Source: Austropuccinia psidii (taxonomy: Eukaryota > Basidiomycota > Pucciniomycetes > Pucciniales > Sphaerophragmiaceae). Taken from it: a stretch of 64,000 bases of DNA. Of the stretch, positions 1 through 10,500 are shown one piece after another. A model generated the notes under the pieces. The model was not told where the DNA came from. It saw only the letters and a program-made list of their open reading frames with translations, and searched no databases. A program made the translations under genes and the position numbers. The first letter of the stretch is position 1; each line of letters starts with the position of its first letter. Location of the stretch: contig JALGQZ010000003.1 of assembly GCA_023105745.1 (NCBI GenBank), positions 77,598,696-77,662,695 of the forward strand, written 5' to 3'.

Positions 1-3000
1 CTGTATTCCTGTATGGCTATTTGCCATCTGAGCATATGTCTGTTGGGTGTTTTCATGTTTAAAAGTGACTTGACAGCTGTACAATCTGTTATCACTTCAA
101 AAAAACATCCCTCCAAGAAGTAGTTCAATTTTTCCAAGGCCCAGACAAGGCATAGACATTCCATTTGATTTGCTCCATATCTGGCTTCAGTTGGTTTGAT
201 CTGCCTGGATATGAAACATATGGGTCCTTCTACAGGTTTATCATTTATGATCTGAACTTGGTGAAGTGCAGCACCCAGCCCATCCCCTGATGCATCAATA
301 TACAATTTAAAAGGCAATTTAAAGTCTGGCATCAGTAAGAGTGGAGCAGTGGTCAAGGCTTCTCTTAGAGACTCAAAAGCTTTGACTCTTTGAACAGTCA
401 TTTCAAATACTGTGTCTTTGTCACACAATTTATAAAGTGGTCTTGCTATGGATGCAAAATCTTTAATGTGTTGCCTGTAATATCCTGCAAAACCTAAGAA
501 TGACTGAATTTCCTTCTTATTCTGAGGCATGGGTTTTAGCAATACTGCTGCAACTTTGGTTTTGTCAATTCCAAGGGACAAACCAGATACAACATGTCCC
601 AGTGCTTTAAGTTCTTTAAATCCAACATGACATTTCTTCAAGGAGATTTTCATGTTTACTGATTGAATTTTTGTCAAACCTCTGGACAATCTGTACATGT
701 GCTCATTCCAAGTTTTGGAACAGACAATAATGTCATCAATGTAAATGATTAACCATCCCTCTGAGAGTTCTTCAGGGAAGATCTCATTCATCATTCTTTG
801 GAAGTGTGAAGGTGAATTTTTGATACCAAAGGGCATCCTTAAGTATTCATACACTCCACAATGAACAATAATTCTCAAGTATTTTCTTGCTCTTGGTGTC
901 ACCACATTTTGATGGAATCCTTTAAGGGCATCCATAGTGGTTATATACACTGCTTGAGATATTTGAGTAAGGGAAATTTGGATTTTTGGTATTGGGTATC
1001 TGTCAGGCACAGTGTAAGTGTTTAGAGCTCTAAAGTCCCCAACCATTCTTGATTTTCCATTATGCCATGCCACTATGACTGGTGTAGTTATTTCTACTTC
1101 TTCATTGTGGCCTACTTTTCTTATTACACCAAGGTCCAGAAGTTCTTTGATATGAATTTCTAGAACTTCTCTTGATTTTGGACTTGCTGGATATGCAGGT
1201 CTTCTTAGGAGTGGTGGATAAGGTCTCTCAATGTTCAGAATGATGTCAACTTCATGACCAATAATTTCTCCTAGAGGTTCTTTGTCTGTAGCAAATGCTC
1301 CTCTGTGGTCATACAAAAGGGAAGAAAGTTCATTTTCTTGTTTATCAGTCAGATGAAGGCTTATTTCAGCCTCATTTAACTGTTCAGACTTGAATTTCTC
1401 TAACTCTAAGTTGACTGGTGATACTTTGTTTACTGTAATTTGTCTTTTAAATGGTAAAAAGGCAAATTTTTGGCGCTTATTGTCCCCAATTGTAAAGTAT
1501 CTGTCTTTGTTATTATGTAAATCTATCCCATACATGATTAAATAGTCATTTCCCAATATAAAATGGGTACTAGAGCAATTTTCCATAACAACAAATTCAA
1601 CTGTGATTCTTAAATTCCCATTGATGTGTGGAAATATGACATTGGTCTCAAAGATTCCTAATGCTTTCATTGGGTTACTTGCACTGTTGAATTTCATACC
1701 ATCAATTGGTAACAACTGGTCTTCAAAATTTGGTACACAAGTCTTAAGAAAAGATTTTCCAACACAAGAGCAGAAGGCTCCTGGGTCAAGTAAAAGTTTG
1801 GTGGGCTTGTTGTCAATCACCACTTCTGTTATACAGGAGCTACCAGCTGTATAACCTTTCCCTCTGTTTGTTTTTGTCTTCATAAGTTGTGCATCTTGAA
1901 CTTTTGATAAATCAACTTGACCATTGCTCAATTGTGGCAAGTGGGAATAAGATTCCATGATGTCAAAAGTGGCATTGATATTTTCTATATCTTTTGAAGA
2001 TTCAGAAAATATGGATGACTTATCATCTGAATTGTCTTCAATTATGTCTTCTTTTTCAACATCTGGTTCCTTTTCAATGTCAATTTCATTGATTTTTCCT
2101 CTTTTTGGACATGTATTGGATAAATGGGTGGTGTTTTGGCAAATATGGCACTTTCTGACTGTATCGGAAGATTTATACTTCATATTGCTAGAATTTTCTT
2201 TGGGGTTTTTGTCCACAGAATCTTTCCAAGGTGTATTAAACCTTGTTTTGAGATTCACCCTACTAGAACCAATTTTGGTTCTGGTGGTTACTTCTTCTAA
2301 TATATTGATAATATCTTCTGCTGAAGATTGTTCAGTAGTCCTGCTTTTGACAGAATGCTCTAAGTCACCTCCACATTGTTTCAGAATTTTTCTATGGATC
2401 ATAAATTCTGACATGTCAGGATATAATGCTGTTAATCTGTCTTTTTGTTGGCAAAACCATGGTAAAGCTTTGTCTTTATCAGCATTAAATTTGGCAGATT
2501 TGAAGTCTGTTTCAACCTTAAACCTCCAAGAATCATTTTCCCATTTGTTGATGATTTGGGTTTTCCACCAAGTCCAACTCTCGTGTCCATGTGCTTGTCT
2601 TATTTTGATGTACCATCTGTGAGCTGATCTGGTAAACAAGGTGTTAAACCTGGCTGGTAATTCAAAATCCTCTTTGATCATGTCAATACCTCTAATGAAT
2701 TCCATATGGTCATACTCTCCTTCACCACTGAAGTGAGGCCATTCTTTAAGTTTTGGAACTTCTTTCAAGAGTGCTTGGCCCATTGATGGTTCTAAGTTAT
2801 GAAAAGAAGTGGATAATTCATTTTTTAATTGTGAATTATCAGGATCCAATACTTGTGGATTTGGAATTCTTGTGCCCTCATTTTGATTTAGAGGTGTAGA
2901 CATTCTTGGTAAGGTGTTCAGTATTTGTTCAATGTCATTTATTTTACTGCTGCTACACCTTTGGGAATTTCTGTATTCATGTTGGAAGCTTTGTATTAAA

Positions 3001-3572
3001 TTTATTACTTCAATTTTATACATGTCTTCCTTATGTGTTAGTTCTTGCCATAACTCTGTCTGTCTTGTGTTATCAGCAGTGACTTGATTCAATTTCATTG
3101 ATAATTTTGATACTTCTTCTTGTGAAGCATCAAAACACTTTTTCAAGGCAATGGTATATGTCTTTACTTCAGTAAATGAATTTGAAATGTCATCAAGGAC
3201 TTTCTTGTTATCTGTTTTGATAATATTTTTGGCTTGTTTAATTCTTGTTTCAATTATGTCATCAATATTGAATTTAGAATATTTATCTGTTAATTCTTTA
3301 ATAATGGCAGATTGTTCATTTATTTTATTGCCAAAAGAATTATCATTATTGGAAATTCTAATTGTTCTTAAAGCTTTTTCAAAACAAATAAGTGTTTCAT
3401 TAATTTGGCAAAGACTCAGGTTGTTTGTTTTAATGTTGTTACAAATGGTTTCATTTTTATCAGAAAGATGTTTTTTCACGTCATTTATAGCATCATAAAA
3501 CTCTGGGATGGAATCAAATATATCAGAAATCATTTCTGGAATCTTAATCTGGCTTCCTCTTTCTTCTATCAT
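1..3572 (-). CDS. Element B Gag-Pol polyprotein, main frame, cut by the left window edge
   Basis: Ty3/Gypsy polyprotein read leftward from an ATG at 3572. I checked the frame codon by codon and found no stop down to base 1 (about 1190 codons), so it continues outside the window. In order: a coiled-coil-rich Gag segment; a CCHC zinc knuckle near residues 475-488 (C-x2-C-x4-H-x4-C); an aspartic protease near residue 596; reverse transcriptase with YIDD near 944-947; RNase H up to the edge. Integrase should lie to the left. It is the diverged relative of the element A polyprotein. Oddity: the protease active site reads D-P-G instead of D-T/S-G (element A has DTG). The natural N-terminus lies upstream at 3573-4192 and is broken by a frameshift and a stop, so translation of this copy could start no earlier than about 3572. 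Family identification is firm; activity is doubtful. Confidence 0.88.
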   Translation of the reverse strand, partial: MIEERGSQIKIPEMISDIFDSIPEFYDAINDVKKHLSDKNETICNNIKTNNLSLCQINETLICFEKALRTIRISNNDNSFGNKINEQSAIIKELTDKYSKFNIDDIIETRIKQAKNIIKTDNKKVLDDISNSFTEVKTYTIALKKCFDASQEEVSKLSMKLNQVTADNTRQTELWQELTHKEDMYKIEVINLIQSFQHEYRNSQRCSSSKINDIEQILNTLPRMSTPLNQNEGTRIPNPQVLDPDNSQLKNELSTSFHNLEPSMGQALLKEVPKLKEWPHFSGEGEYDHMEFIRGIDMIKEDFELPARFNTLFTRSAHRWYIKIRQAHGHESWTWWKTQIINKWENDSWRFKVETDFKSAKFNADKDKALPWFCQQKDRLTALYPDMSEFMIHRKILKQCGGDLEHSVKSRTTEQSSAEDIINILEEVTTRTKIGSSRVNLKTRFNTPWKDSVDKNPKENSSNMKYKSSDTVRKCHICQNTTHLSNTCPKRGKINEIDIEKEPDVEKEDIIEDNSDDKSSIFSESSKDIENINATFDIMESYSHLPQLSNGQVDLSKVQDAQLMKTKTNRGKGYTAGSSCITEVVIDNKPTKLLLDPGAFCSCVGKSFLKTCVPNFEDQLLPIDGMKFNSASNPMKALGIFETNVIFPHINGNLRITVEFVVMENCSSTHFILGNDYLIMYGIDLHNNKDRYFTIGDNKRQKFAFLPFKRQITVNKVSPVNLELEKFKSEQLNEAEISLHLTDKQENELSSLLYDHRGAFATDKEPLGEIIGHEVDIILNIERPYPPLLRRPAYPASPKSREVLEIHIKELLDLGVIRKVGHNEEVEITTPVIVAWHNGKSRMVGDFRALNTYTVPDRYPIPKIQISLTQISQAVYITTMDALKGFHQNVVTPRARKYLRIIVHCGVYEYLRMPFGIKNSPSHFQRMMNEIFPEELSEGWLIIYIDDIIVCSKTWNEHMYRLSRGLTKIQSVNMKISLKKCHVGFKELKALGHVVSGLSLGIDKTKVAAVLLKPMPQNKKEIQSFLGFAGYYRQHIKDFASIARPLYKLCDKDTVFEMTVQRVKAFESLREALTTAPLLLMPDFKLPFKLYIDASGDGLGAALHQVQIINDKPVEGPICFISRQIKPTEARYGANQMECLCLVWALEKLNYFLEGCFFEVITDCTAVKSLLNMKTPNRHMLRWQIAIQEY

Positions 3573-4192
3573 TCCATCATGGTTCTGGCCATCTGGAATA
3601 CATTTTCCATGGCATCCTGTTTAATCTTTGGGATTCTGTAGCCCTGGCTGTAAGGTTTGGGGCTGGTGCCTTCCCTTTGCCTTTTTTTGGAATTTGTGGG
3701 TGTTTTTTCACGTTGGAATTGCTGGTGCTGGCCACTGGGGCTGTTTTTGGCACTGGTTTGGGTGGTGGAGGGTTGTTTTTCCTCCATTCTAGTGTCAACA
3801 GCATCATGTTTTTCTTCTCCATCAATGGATGCCATCCATTGAGCAATTTGCAAGTGTTGGGATGGCCCAGGAATTTCCTTACTGTCAGGGAAGAATTCAT
3901 GCAATTCTTCCACAGGTCTGCAAGGATCTGGTACTCTTTGAATTGAAGTGCATTGTTGTATGCACTGTGGCTGGCTTTGTATATGTCCACAGAGGCTTGT
4001 TGTGGCGGTGTCAGCTCTTTTTGAAGGTAAAATGGTATTATCAGCTTCAGAATGACCCATTTTAGTTGTTTGGGAATCATCAACTGACCCTTTTCCTTCT
4101 GTACCTGATTGGCCTCTGCCATAATCACGTCTATTACCTTTCTGGGAGCTGATTAAGGGGTTAAAGCTGGCTCCTGACCTGGTTGAAGGCAT
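3573..4192 (-). pseudogene. Element B broken Gag N-terminus with an overlapping second frame
   Basis: Two overlapping minus-strand frames. The polyprotein frame starts at the ATG at 4192 (MPSTRSGAS). The second frame is open from about 4128 and carries NGWHPL and APVASTS. Both shift by one base near 3650-3690, consistent with a single-base deletion. After that point the second-frame signature (YRIPKI...DAMENVF...MARTMME) continues in the 4192 frame. The polyprotein signature (LQNPKD...GCHGKC) continues in the frame of the downstream main ORF, after a TAA at 3621-3623. This copy therefore has one frameshift and one nonsense codon relative to the family. The same two-frame layout is intact in element A at 7585-8278. 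Confidence 0.72.
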
Positions 4193-4242
4193 AATTATGG
4201 TTAAAAAGGCTTAAAATAGTAATTTTATGTCAAAAAACTTAC

Positions 4243-4440
4243 TATTGGCCAAATCTTTGGCTCTCTGAAGAGTATTACTTATGTCCAAGTTAATTAATTC
4301 AGAAGATATTGGTTCAGGTTGGTTATTATGAGTCACAATAACAGTACTATTATGGTCTGGATTAATAGTACTAGCAGGAATAATGCTGGTGACTGTTGAG
4401 GCTGTTTCAATGTTTTCTTGTCTTACCACATTGTCGGACA
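4243..4440 (-). other. Element B putative 5' coding exon, with intron 4174-4242
   Basis: A minus-strand open stretch bounded by splice-like signals. Upstream is an acceptor (TTTTAG at 4446-4441) after a T-rich tract. Downstream is a perfect donor, GTAAGT (4242-4237). Splicing to the AG at 4175-4174 leaves one base of a codon (phase 1) and joins in frame to the polyprotein reading RASFNP. The element A leader has the same arrangement and phase. The peptide is rich in Ser/Thr/Asn and I do not recognise it. Splicing is inferred from sequence only. Confidence 0.45.
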
Positions 4441-4642
4441 CTAAAATCAATGAAAAAACCAATTAATTAAGTAAAAAAAGAATATTTTCAAAAAGAAATG
4501 AAAATATAAGCCTCACTTATAAAAGAAATTATTTTTTTATGGATTTTTTGATTATAAGTATTTTTTATATGTTTTTAAATTTTTCAATATAAGAAAAAAG
4601 ATTTAAAAAGAGTAAAGAAAATGTCACAGGTAAAATATCATG

Positions 4643-4654
4643 GCTGGGCCCCCA
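4643..4654 (-). other. Element B primer-binding site
   Basis: On the minus strand TGGGGGCCCAGCC begins two bases after the LTR end (CTTACA, TT, TGG). Element A has TGGGGGCC in the same place. The TGG start fits a tRNA 3' CCA primer; I cannot assign the tRNA. Confidence 0.55.
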
Positions 4655-4840
4655 AATGTAAGGTGTGGATATGAAACTTTGATTCAAAATCAAGTACTTT
4701 TCCTGTCCTCAAAATTTGTATAAGGTAAAAATCAATTAAAAATAGTAAGAAATATTATTTTTAAGAGAAAACACGCCAATTTTATTGTTTATAACTTTAT
4801 TAGTATAAAACAATAATATTATAAAGATTGATTGTTTTAC

Positions 4841-6861
4841 TGTGAGCCTTTGAGATATGACCACATACCCAATAAGGTCACAAAAAAGATTAAGAATAAT
4901 TATACCTTTAATATAATTATACTAAAATCACTTAGAATAATTATACATTAAAAATAATTACTTAAATATACAAAAAATACCGTAAATTGGTACAAAAATT
5001 GGTTTAACTTAAAAACCAATGAATCAACATGTAAAATAAATTATACCATTGGATTCCTCATGGAAAAATACACATATACCATTTTTATGGCATATCTGTA
5101 AAGTCAATATTTAATGAATTATAAGGTATAATACCTTATAAAAACCATAAAATCCTATTTATCTCAGAAACCAATGAAACAACATGTAAAATAAATTGTA
5201 CCAGTGGATTCCCCACGAAAATCCACACATAAAACAATTAATAAGCTAACTCTCAAAGTCAATACTTAAGGAATTATCCTGAATATATGCACTTTTTTGG
5301 TCAACGCATATATTCAAGGATCATAGCTAATATCTTCTAAACTATACATGATAGAATGATGAACCAAAAATAAAGCTACCACGTAATTACTGTACAAACA
5401 CAGATATGAACTTTATTTTACAAATTATAAACAAGGTTAAACCTATGATGAAATATTGATAAAAATCAACAGAGCTGTTGACCACTTCGTTGTGAAAGTG
5501 GTCCAAACTTAAAAAAAAGTATACAGTTGGATTCTACTAGTTCATTCGTGAAGAATGATGTAATTTTTATTATTAAATTCAGGGTATAACCCCCTGAAAT
5601 CAAGGTTTGAAGTTTAAAATATTGAATTTTGACAGAAAAGATGAGTTACAAGAAAAATCATCAAAATTAGGGTTTTGATGATGTAATGATAAGCTCTTGG
5701 CAGCATAATAAGGTTATGCCAGGCTATCAGAATTCACTCTCTGAATTGCTGTAGCGTGTAAATATTAAAAGTTATTGAAGATCAAAGTTTGAGCTTAAAT
5801 TGAGCAGTTATGATCACCTAATGTAACCTTAAATTAAGTTTAACAGTCTTAAGAGTGATAAAATTGGTGAATACTATTAGTTTATGATTAAAACTAATAA
5901 AATCCACGAAATTTGGGGTTCTGCCAAGCCTCCGATGTCATCAAACTTAAAGTTATAGTGATAACTTTAAATAATGGTGTAATAATGATGTAAGATGGTT
6001 TGATCATGATGTAATCACCCTCAAACCTTAAAATATTGATCAATTCCAGTGGATATGATCAGTACACGTCTACTAGAAGCCTGTTGGACTCTAGGAGGGA
6101 GGTATTTACTATAAATAGAGCTCTTTTTACTCTATTTTCCCCCCAGACGCATCAAAAACATTAAATCAATTAAATAAAAGGTAATTTCTTTATTCTTTAT
6201 ATATAAAACTCTTATATTATTAAAGACCAAATACCATCTTATTATTAATCACCATTTTTACGTGATTAAATCAATTCTTTAATTGTTTTTGTTATAAATC
6301 TCTCTATAAACTCATTTCCATGTAAAATCAAGAATTTTAGTAAAATTTCTTTATTTTTATTGTAAATACAATTTGAAAAAGTTGTATTATATTGTTTTGG
6401 CGTAAAATATCTCAAAAGTATTATATTAAGTGTTAAAAGTAGGTTATTTCATCTTATTATAATAATTTCTCTCTTATTATTACTCTTAATAATTCTTATT
6501 TAATATAAATAGTATTTATATTAATATATAACTTTAATATTGGTAATATTATTGTTATTAATTGTTTTTTATTTATAAAAAACAATTTTTCACGCCTTTA
6601 TTATTTGTTGGTAACAATAATAAAGAGCTTTATAATATATTAATTATCTTATATTAATATATTATTTTCAATATTATAATTTTATATGATATTAATTATA
6701 TTATTATATTTATTTAATAATATAATATTTTTACGCCATAATAATAATACTTCCTTATTATTATTATTTTAATCTTATTAATTTCAATTATAAGGACATT
6801 CAGAGTACAATAAGTAATAAATTAGTAATTTTTACTTATTGTTTCATAGTCAAACCTTACA
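4841..6861 (+). repeat. Element A 5' LTR (2021 bp)
   Basis: Starts TGTGAGCCTTTGAG and ends CAAACCTTACA. Very AT-rich. A TATA box lies about two-thirds along. The direct copy is 13502-15523. Confidence 0.95.
6110..6117 (+). promoter_or_regulatory. TATA box of element A 5' LTR
   Basis: TATAAATA in a GC-richer local context, followed by a pyrimidine stretch and a run of C. The same motif is at 14772-14779 in the 3' LTR. It implies that transcription starts about 30 bases downstream, with U3 spanning roughly 4841-6140. Motif seen; start site inferred. Confidence 0.65.
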
Positions 6862-6863
6862 TT

Positions 6864-6880
6864 TGGGGGCCTGGCCGTGA
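6864..6880 (+). other. Element A primer-binding site
   Basis: TGGGGGCCTGGCC begins two bases after the LTR end. A TGG start is what a tRNA 3' CCA primer needs. The matching tRNA is not assigned. Confidence 0.55.
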
Positions 6881-7584
6881 TATTTACTTAAAAGACCTTT
6901 AAAAAGATTCTATTTGGGTTTATCCAATAATAAATTATATTTATAATCATAAATTATATAATAATTTTATATTTTATTGATTTTAAAAGCTATTGAGGCA
7001 TTTGGAAAGCAATTGTACTGTCTTACACGTGGTTTTTCACATCCTTAGACTTGCAAGAACTTTCTTTGAGTGACTCTAGTGATTAAAAAAGATATCTTAT
7101 AAATTAAAAATAATTTTATTATAATTTAATTTCATAGAATCATATTCTTTTTTTTTATTTTATTCTTTAAAAAATAAAAAAATATATAAAAAATATTACT
7201 AAAATATTAAAAACCAATAAAAAAAGTTATTTTTATTCATTTCTTTATTTTATTTCAATTTTTTAAGATATAAAGCAATTTCTACGTGGAAAATTGCCAT
7301 ATCTTTCCAAAAATAACACTTCTTATATAAAGACTTATACTTATTTGTCTTTTTTAGTGTTTGAAGATAACCCAACAGAAGATAACCAAGCTACTGTTGA
7401 GAGGTTGGTGGAAGAAACTTGTCAAAGTTCTCCAACACCAGTTATCACCAAAAGAAAGAAAGCTAAGAAATTAGACTTTCCAGGACCCACCATTCAAGAC
7501 TCTGAAGGTGAGCACCTCTTTCTATAAATTACCATAAAAGAATTTTTATTCTAAAATACTTTTATTTTTTCTTATTCTTTAATT
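6881..7584 (+). other. Element A 5' leader with putative exon 7358-7507 and intron 7508-7600
   Basis: AT-rich leader. An acceptor-like TTTTTAG ends at 7357. It is followed by a 150-base open stretch (EDNPTEDNQ...TIQDSEG) ending at a donor GTGAGC at 7508. AG acceptors lie at 7597-7598 and 7599-7600. Using the second joins the exon in frame to the polyprotein at SQYSIQ; using the first joins the alternative frame (EVPNTPS). The polyprotein's own ATG (7585) would fall inside the intron. The intron phase equals that in element B. Inference from sequence; no transcript evidence. Confidence 0.45.
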
Positions 7585-10500
7585 ATGACTACCAGAAGAG
7601 GTTCCCAATACTCCATCCAATCAGATGGAGCTGGACTCAGAGGTAGAATTGATCCCTCAAAAGGGAAAAGAAAGGGCAATATCCCCAGTGGAACAGAATC
7701 CACACAAGGAAGTGCCTTATCCCAAAGGCAAGTCCCAGAAATGCCCACGATATCTGAGCCTGAATTAGAACTAAGTATGAGTAACTCAAACAGGTACAAA
7801 TCACATTCAGAGGGCTCAAATAGACATCTACATGAGCCAGTACAAGCAGTATTGCACAGTGTACAAGGACAAAGATTGGGAAATGTTGCCTCAAATACAC
7901 CAAGGAGTGATGAACTCTTGGCACATCCTGAAAAAGTTCCTCAAAGAGGAGGAGATAGTGAAATACTCCAATGGATGGAATCCACTGTCATCCAAACCTC
8001 AAATCAAAAAAATCAAGGATTACCATGCCAAAAAGAGGGAGGCAACCAAGGAAGAAGCCCCAGTAGCTTCTACCAGCAAGCCCCAAGCCAACCCACTTCC
8101 CCAAGAAGGGAAGAAGAACAAGAAAAAGCATTGGAGGAAACCATATTCCCCAAGCTACAGAATCCCAAGAATCCAAAAGGATGCCATGGACAATGTTTTC
8201 AACATGGCCAGAACCTTGATGGAATTCAAGGACAAGGAAGAGCAAAGAATAAGACAACCTCATTTCCCAAAGAAATAACCTTGTCAAAAGATGTTGTAAA
8301 TACTTTAACAGAAATTAAAAATAGTATATTACCTCTAAAAGAAATTAAAGATAGTTTATTATCACTACAAGAAATAAATAACAATTTATCTTCTTTAACA
8401 AAAATTGTTGTGCAAAACAAGAAAGAAATTGACAACATTAAGTTTATTGTTGAAAATAATAAACCTAAAAATTTGATTGACAATACTCAAAAATTAATAC
8501 AAGGACAACAGGAATTGTATAAGTACATAAAAGATATCAAAGACAAAACTTTGACAATCAATTATGATGTGAGTATTGACAATCTTACAGAAAAATTGAA
8601 TAAATTAAGTATTTCTGTAGAAAAATTTGAAGAAAAGACTTCATCACATCAAAAATTACTTTTGGACCATGTGGAAAAAAGTGATGAAGCAAGAATGCAT
8701 CTGAAAGATGATATTCAGAGTGAAATAAGGCTTATCACTGAAAAAATGGATAAAATTAATAAGGCTAATTTACATATGCCAAAGTTATCAACACCATTTT
8801 CTCATATAAGAAGCCCTGTTAAAACAAAAGAGGAATTGTCAAATCCTTTCATAACAGACTTGAGTCACCAAGATAATAACCAAGTCTTAATGAAGGAAGC
8901 ACCTCAATTGAAAGAATGGCCAACATTCACAGGAGAAGGTGAATATGACCACATGTCATTTATTAAAACAATTGAAATGTTACAAGAAGATTATGCCATA
9001 CCAGATGAATTAATCACTGCAAGATTACATTCTTTGTTTGAGAAATCTGCAAAAAGATGGTATTATGGCATAAGACAAACAAATGGTAAAAATACCTGGT
9101 CTTGGTGGAAACAAGAAATAATCACCAAGTGGGCAAATGATGCCTGGAGGTATAAGATAGAAAATGCATTTGCAAACTCTTTCTTTGACCCAGAGAAAGA
9201 CAAACCTTTAACTTGGTTCTTGAAACAAGTTGAAAGGCTTAATGCACTGTACCCAGAAATGTCACAAAAGATGGTGCACATGAAAATACTTAAAAAATGT
9301 GGAGGGGAACTAGAACATGCCCTAAGAAGCAGGTGTATAGAACCATGCTCCACAGAAGAGTATATAAATGCACTAGAAGATATAGTGACAAGAACAAAAA
9401 TTGGCAGGACTTGGAAAAAATTGGACATTAAAAGCCCAAATAAACCATTTATCAAAAAAGATAAATCAAAAGAATCCTTTAAGCCCAATACATCCAACAA
9501 TAATGAGCAAAGAAAATGCCATAAATGTGGAGGTATTGGACACTTAGCCAATAATTGCCTTAAAAAAGCAAAGATTAATGAAATTGTGGAAACAGAAAGC
9601 CACAATGACAAGGAAGAGGAATCTGACTCTGAAAAAGAGACAGAAGAGTCAGAAAGCTCTGAAAGTGATGAAATCAATATAATTAATGCACAAATTAATA
9701 ATATTGACTTAATTTATGAAGTACTGGATGTTAATTCAAACTTGCCACAAGTTGGAACATCTGACACAAACCTGACAAACATACAAGATACCAAAATGTA
9801 TAGAACCAAACCTGCAAGAGGAATGGGATATACAGCTGGAAAATCAAGTATATGTATTGTTATGGTTGAAAACCAAGAAGGAAAAGTTAACTTGGATACA
9901 GGAGCATATTGCACTTGTGTTGGCAAAAGTTATTTGAAAACCATTGTCCCAAACTGGCAAGAAAAACTTATGCCAATACAAGGTGTCAAATTCAGTAGTG
10001 CAAGTGAGAGCATGAAGCCCCTTGGAATAATTGATTTAACACTAATTTTTCCTCATCCCTCACAATGTGTCAGAATTAAAGTAGAGTTTGTAGTAATGGA
10101 CAACTGTACTAGTAATCATTTCATACTTGGGAATGACTACTTATCAATCTATGGTATAGATATCTCCAACCAAAAAGATAGATATTTTACCATAGGAGAT
10201 AACAAAAGACAAAAGTTTGGCTTCTTAAATAACAAAAAACAAATCACAGTTATTAAGAAAGAAGAAAAAATTCCAGAAAAGGAAATTTTTATATCTGAAC
10301 AACTTAAAGAGGCAGAATTCAATCAAGAATTGACAGAAAAAATGAAAGAAAAATTGATTGACCTCTTATTTAAGTATAAAAATGCCTTTGCAACTGACAA
10401 AGAACCACTAGGTGCCATAATTGGACATGAAGTGGCTATAATTCTTAATGTAGAAAAGCCTTACCCACCTTTATTAAGAAGACCTGCTTATCCAGCCAGT

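Noticed and set aside
1957..2622. 221-codon plus-strand frame over element B
   Set aside because: Antisense shadow of the Gag/zinc-knuckle region of the minus-strand polyprotein; no motif of its own.
7585..8278. Element A gag start at 7832 with the upstream 7585 start being spurious
   Set aside because: The frame from 7585 runs unbroken into Gag and Pol, and its start region is recognisable in element B (LQNPK, GCHG-C, GQN-DG), so I kept both frames.
9063..9677. 204-codon minus-strand frame within element A
   Set aside because: Shadow of the polyprotein; Ser/Leu-rich composition is typical of reverse-read acidic/Lys-rich coding sequence.
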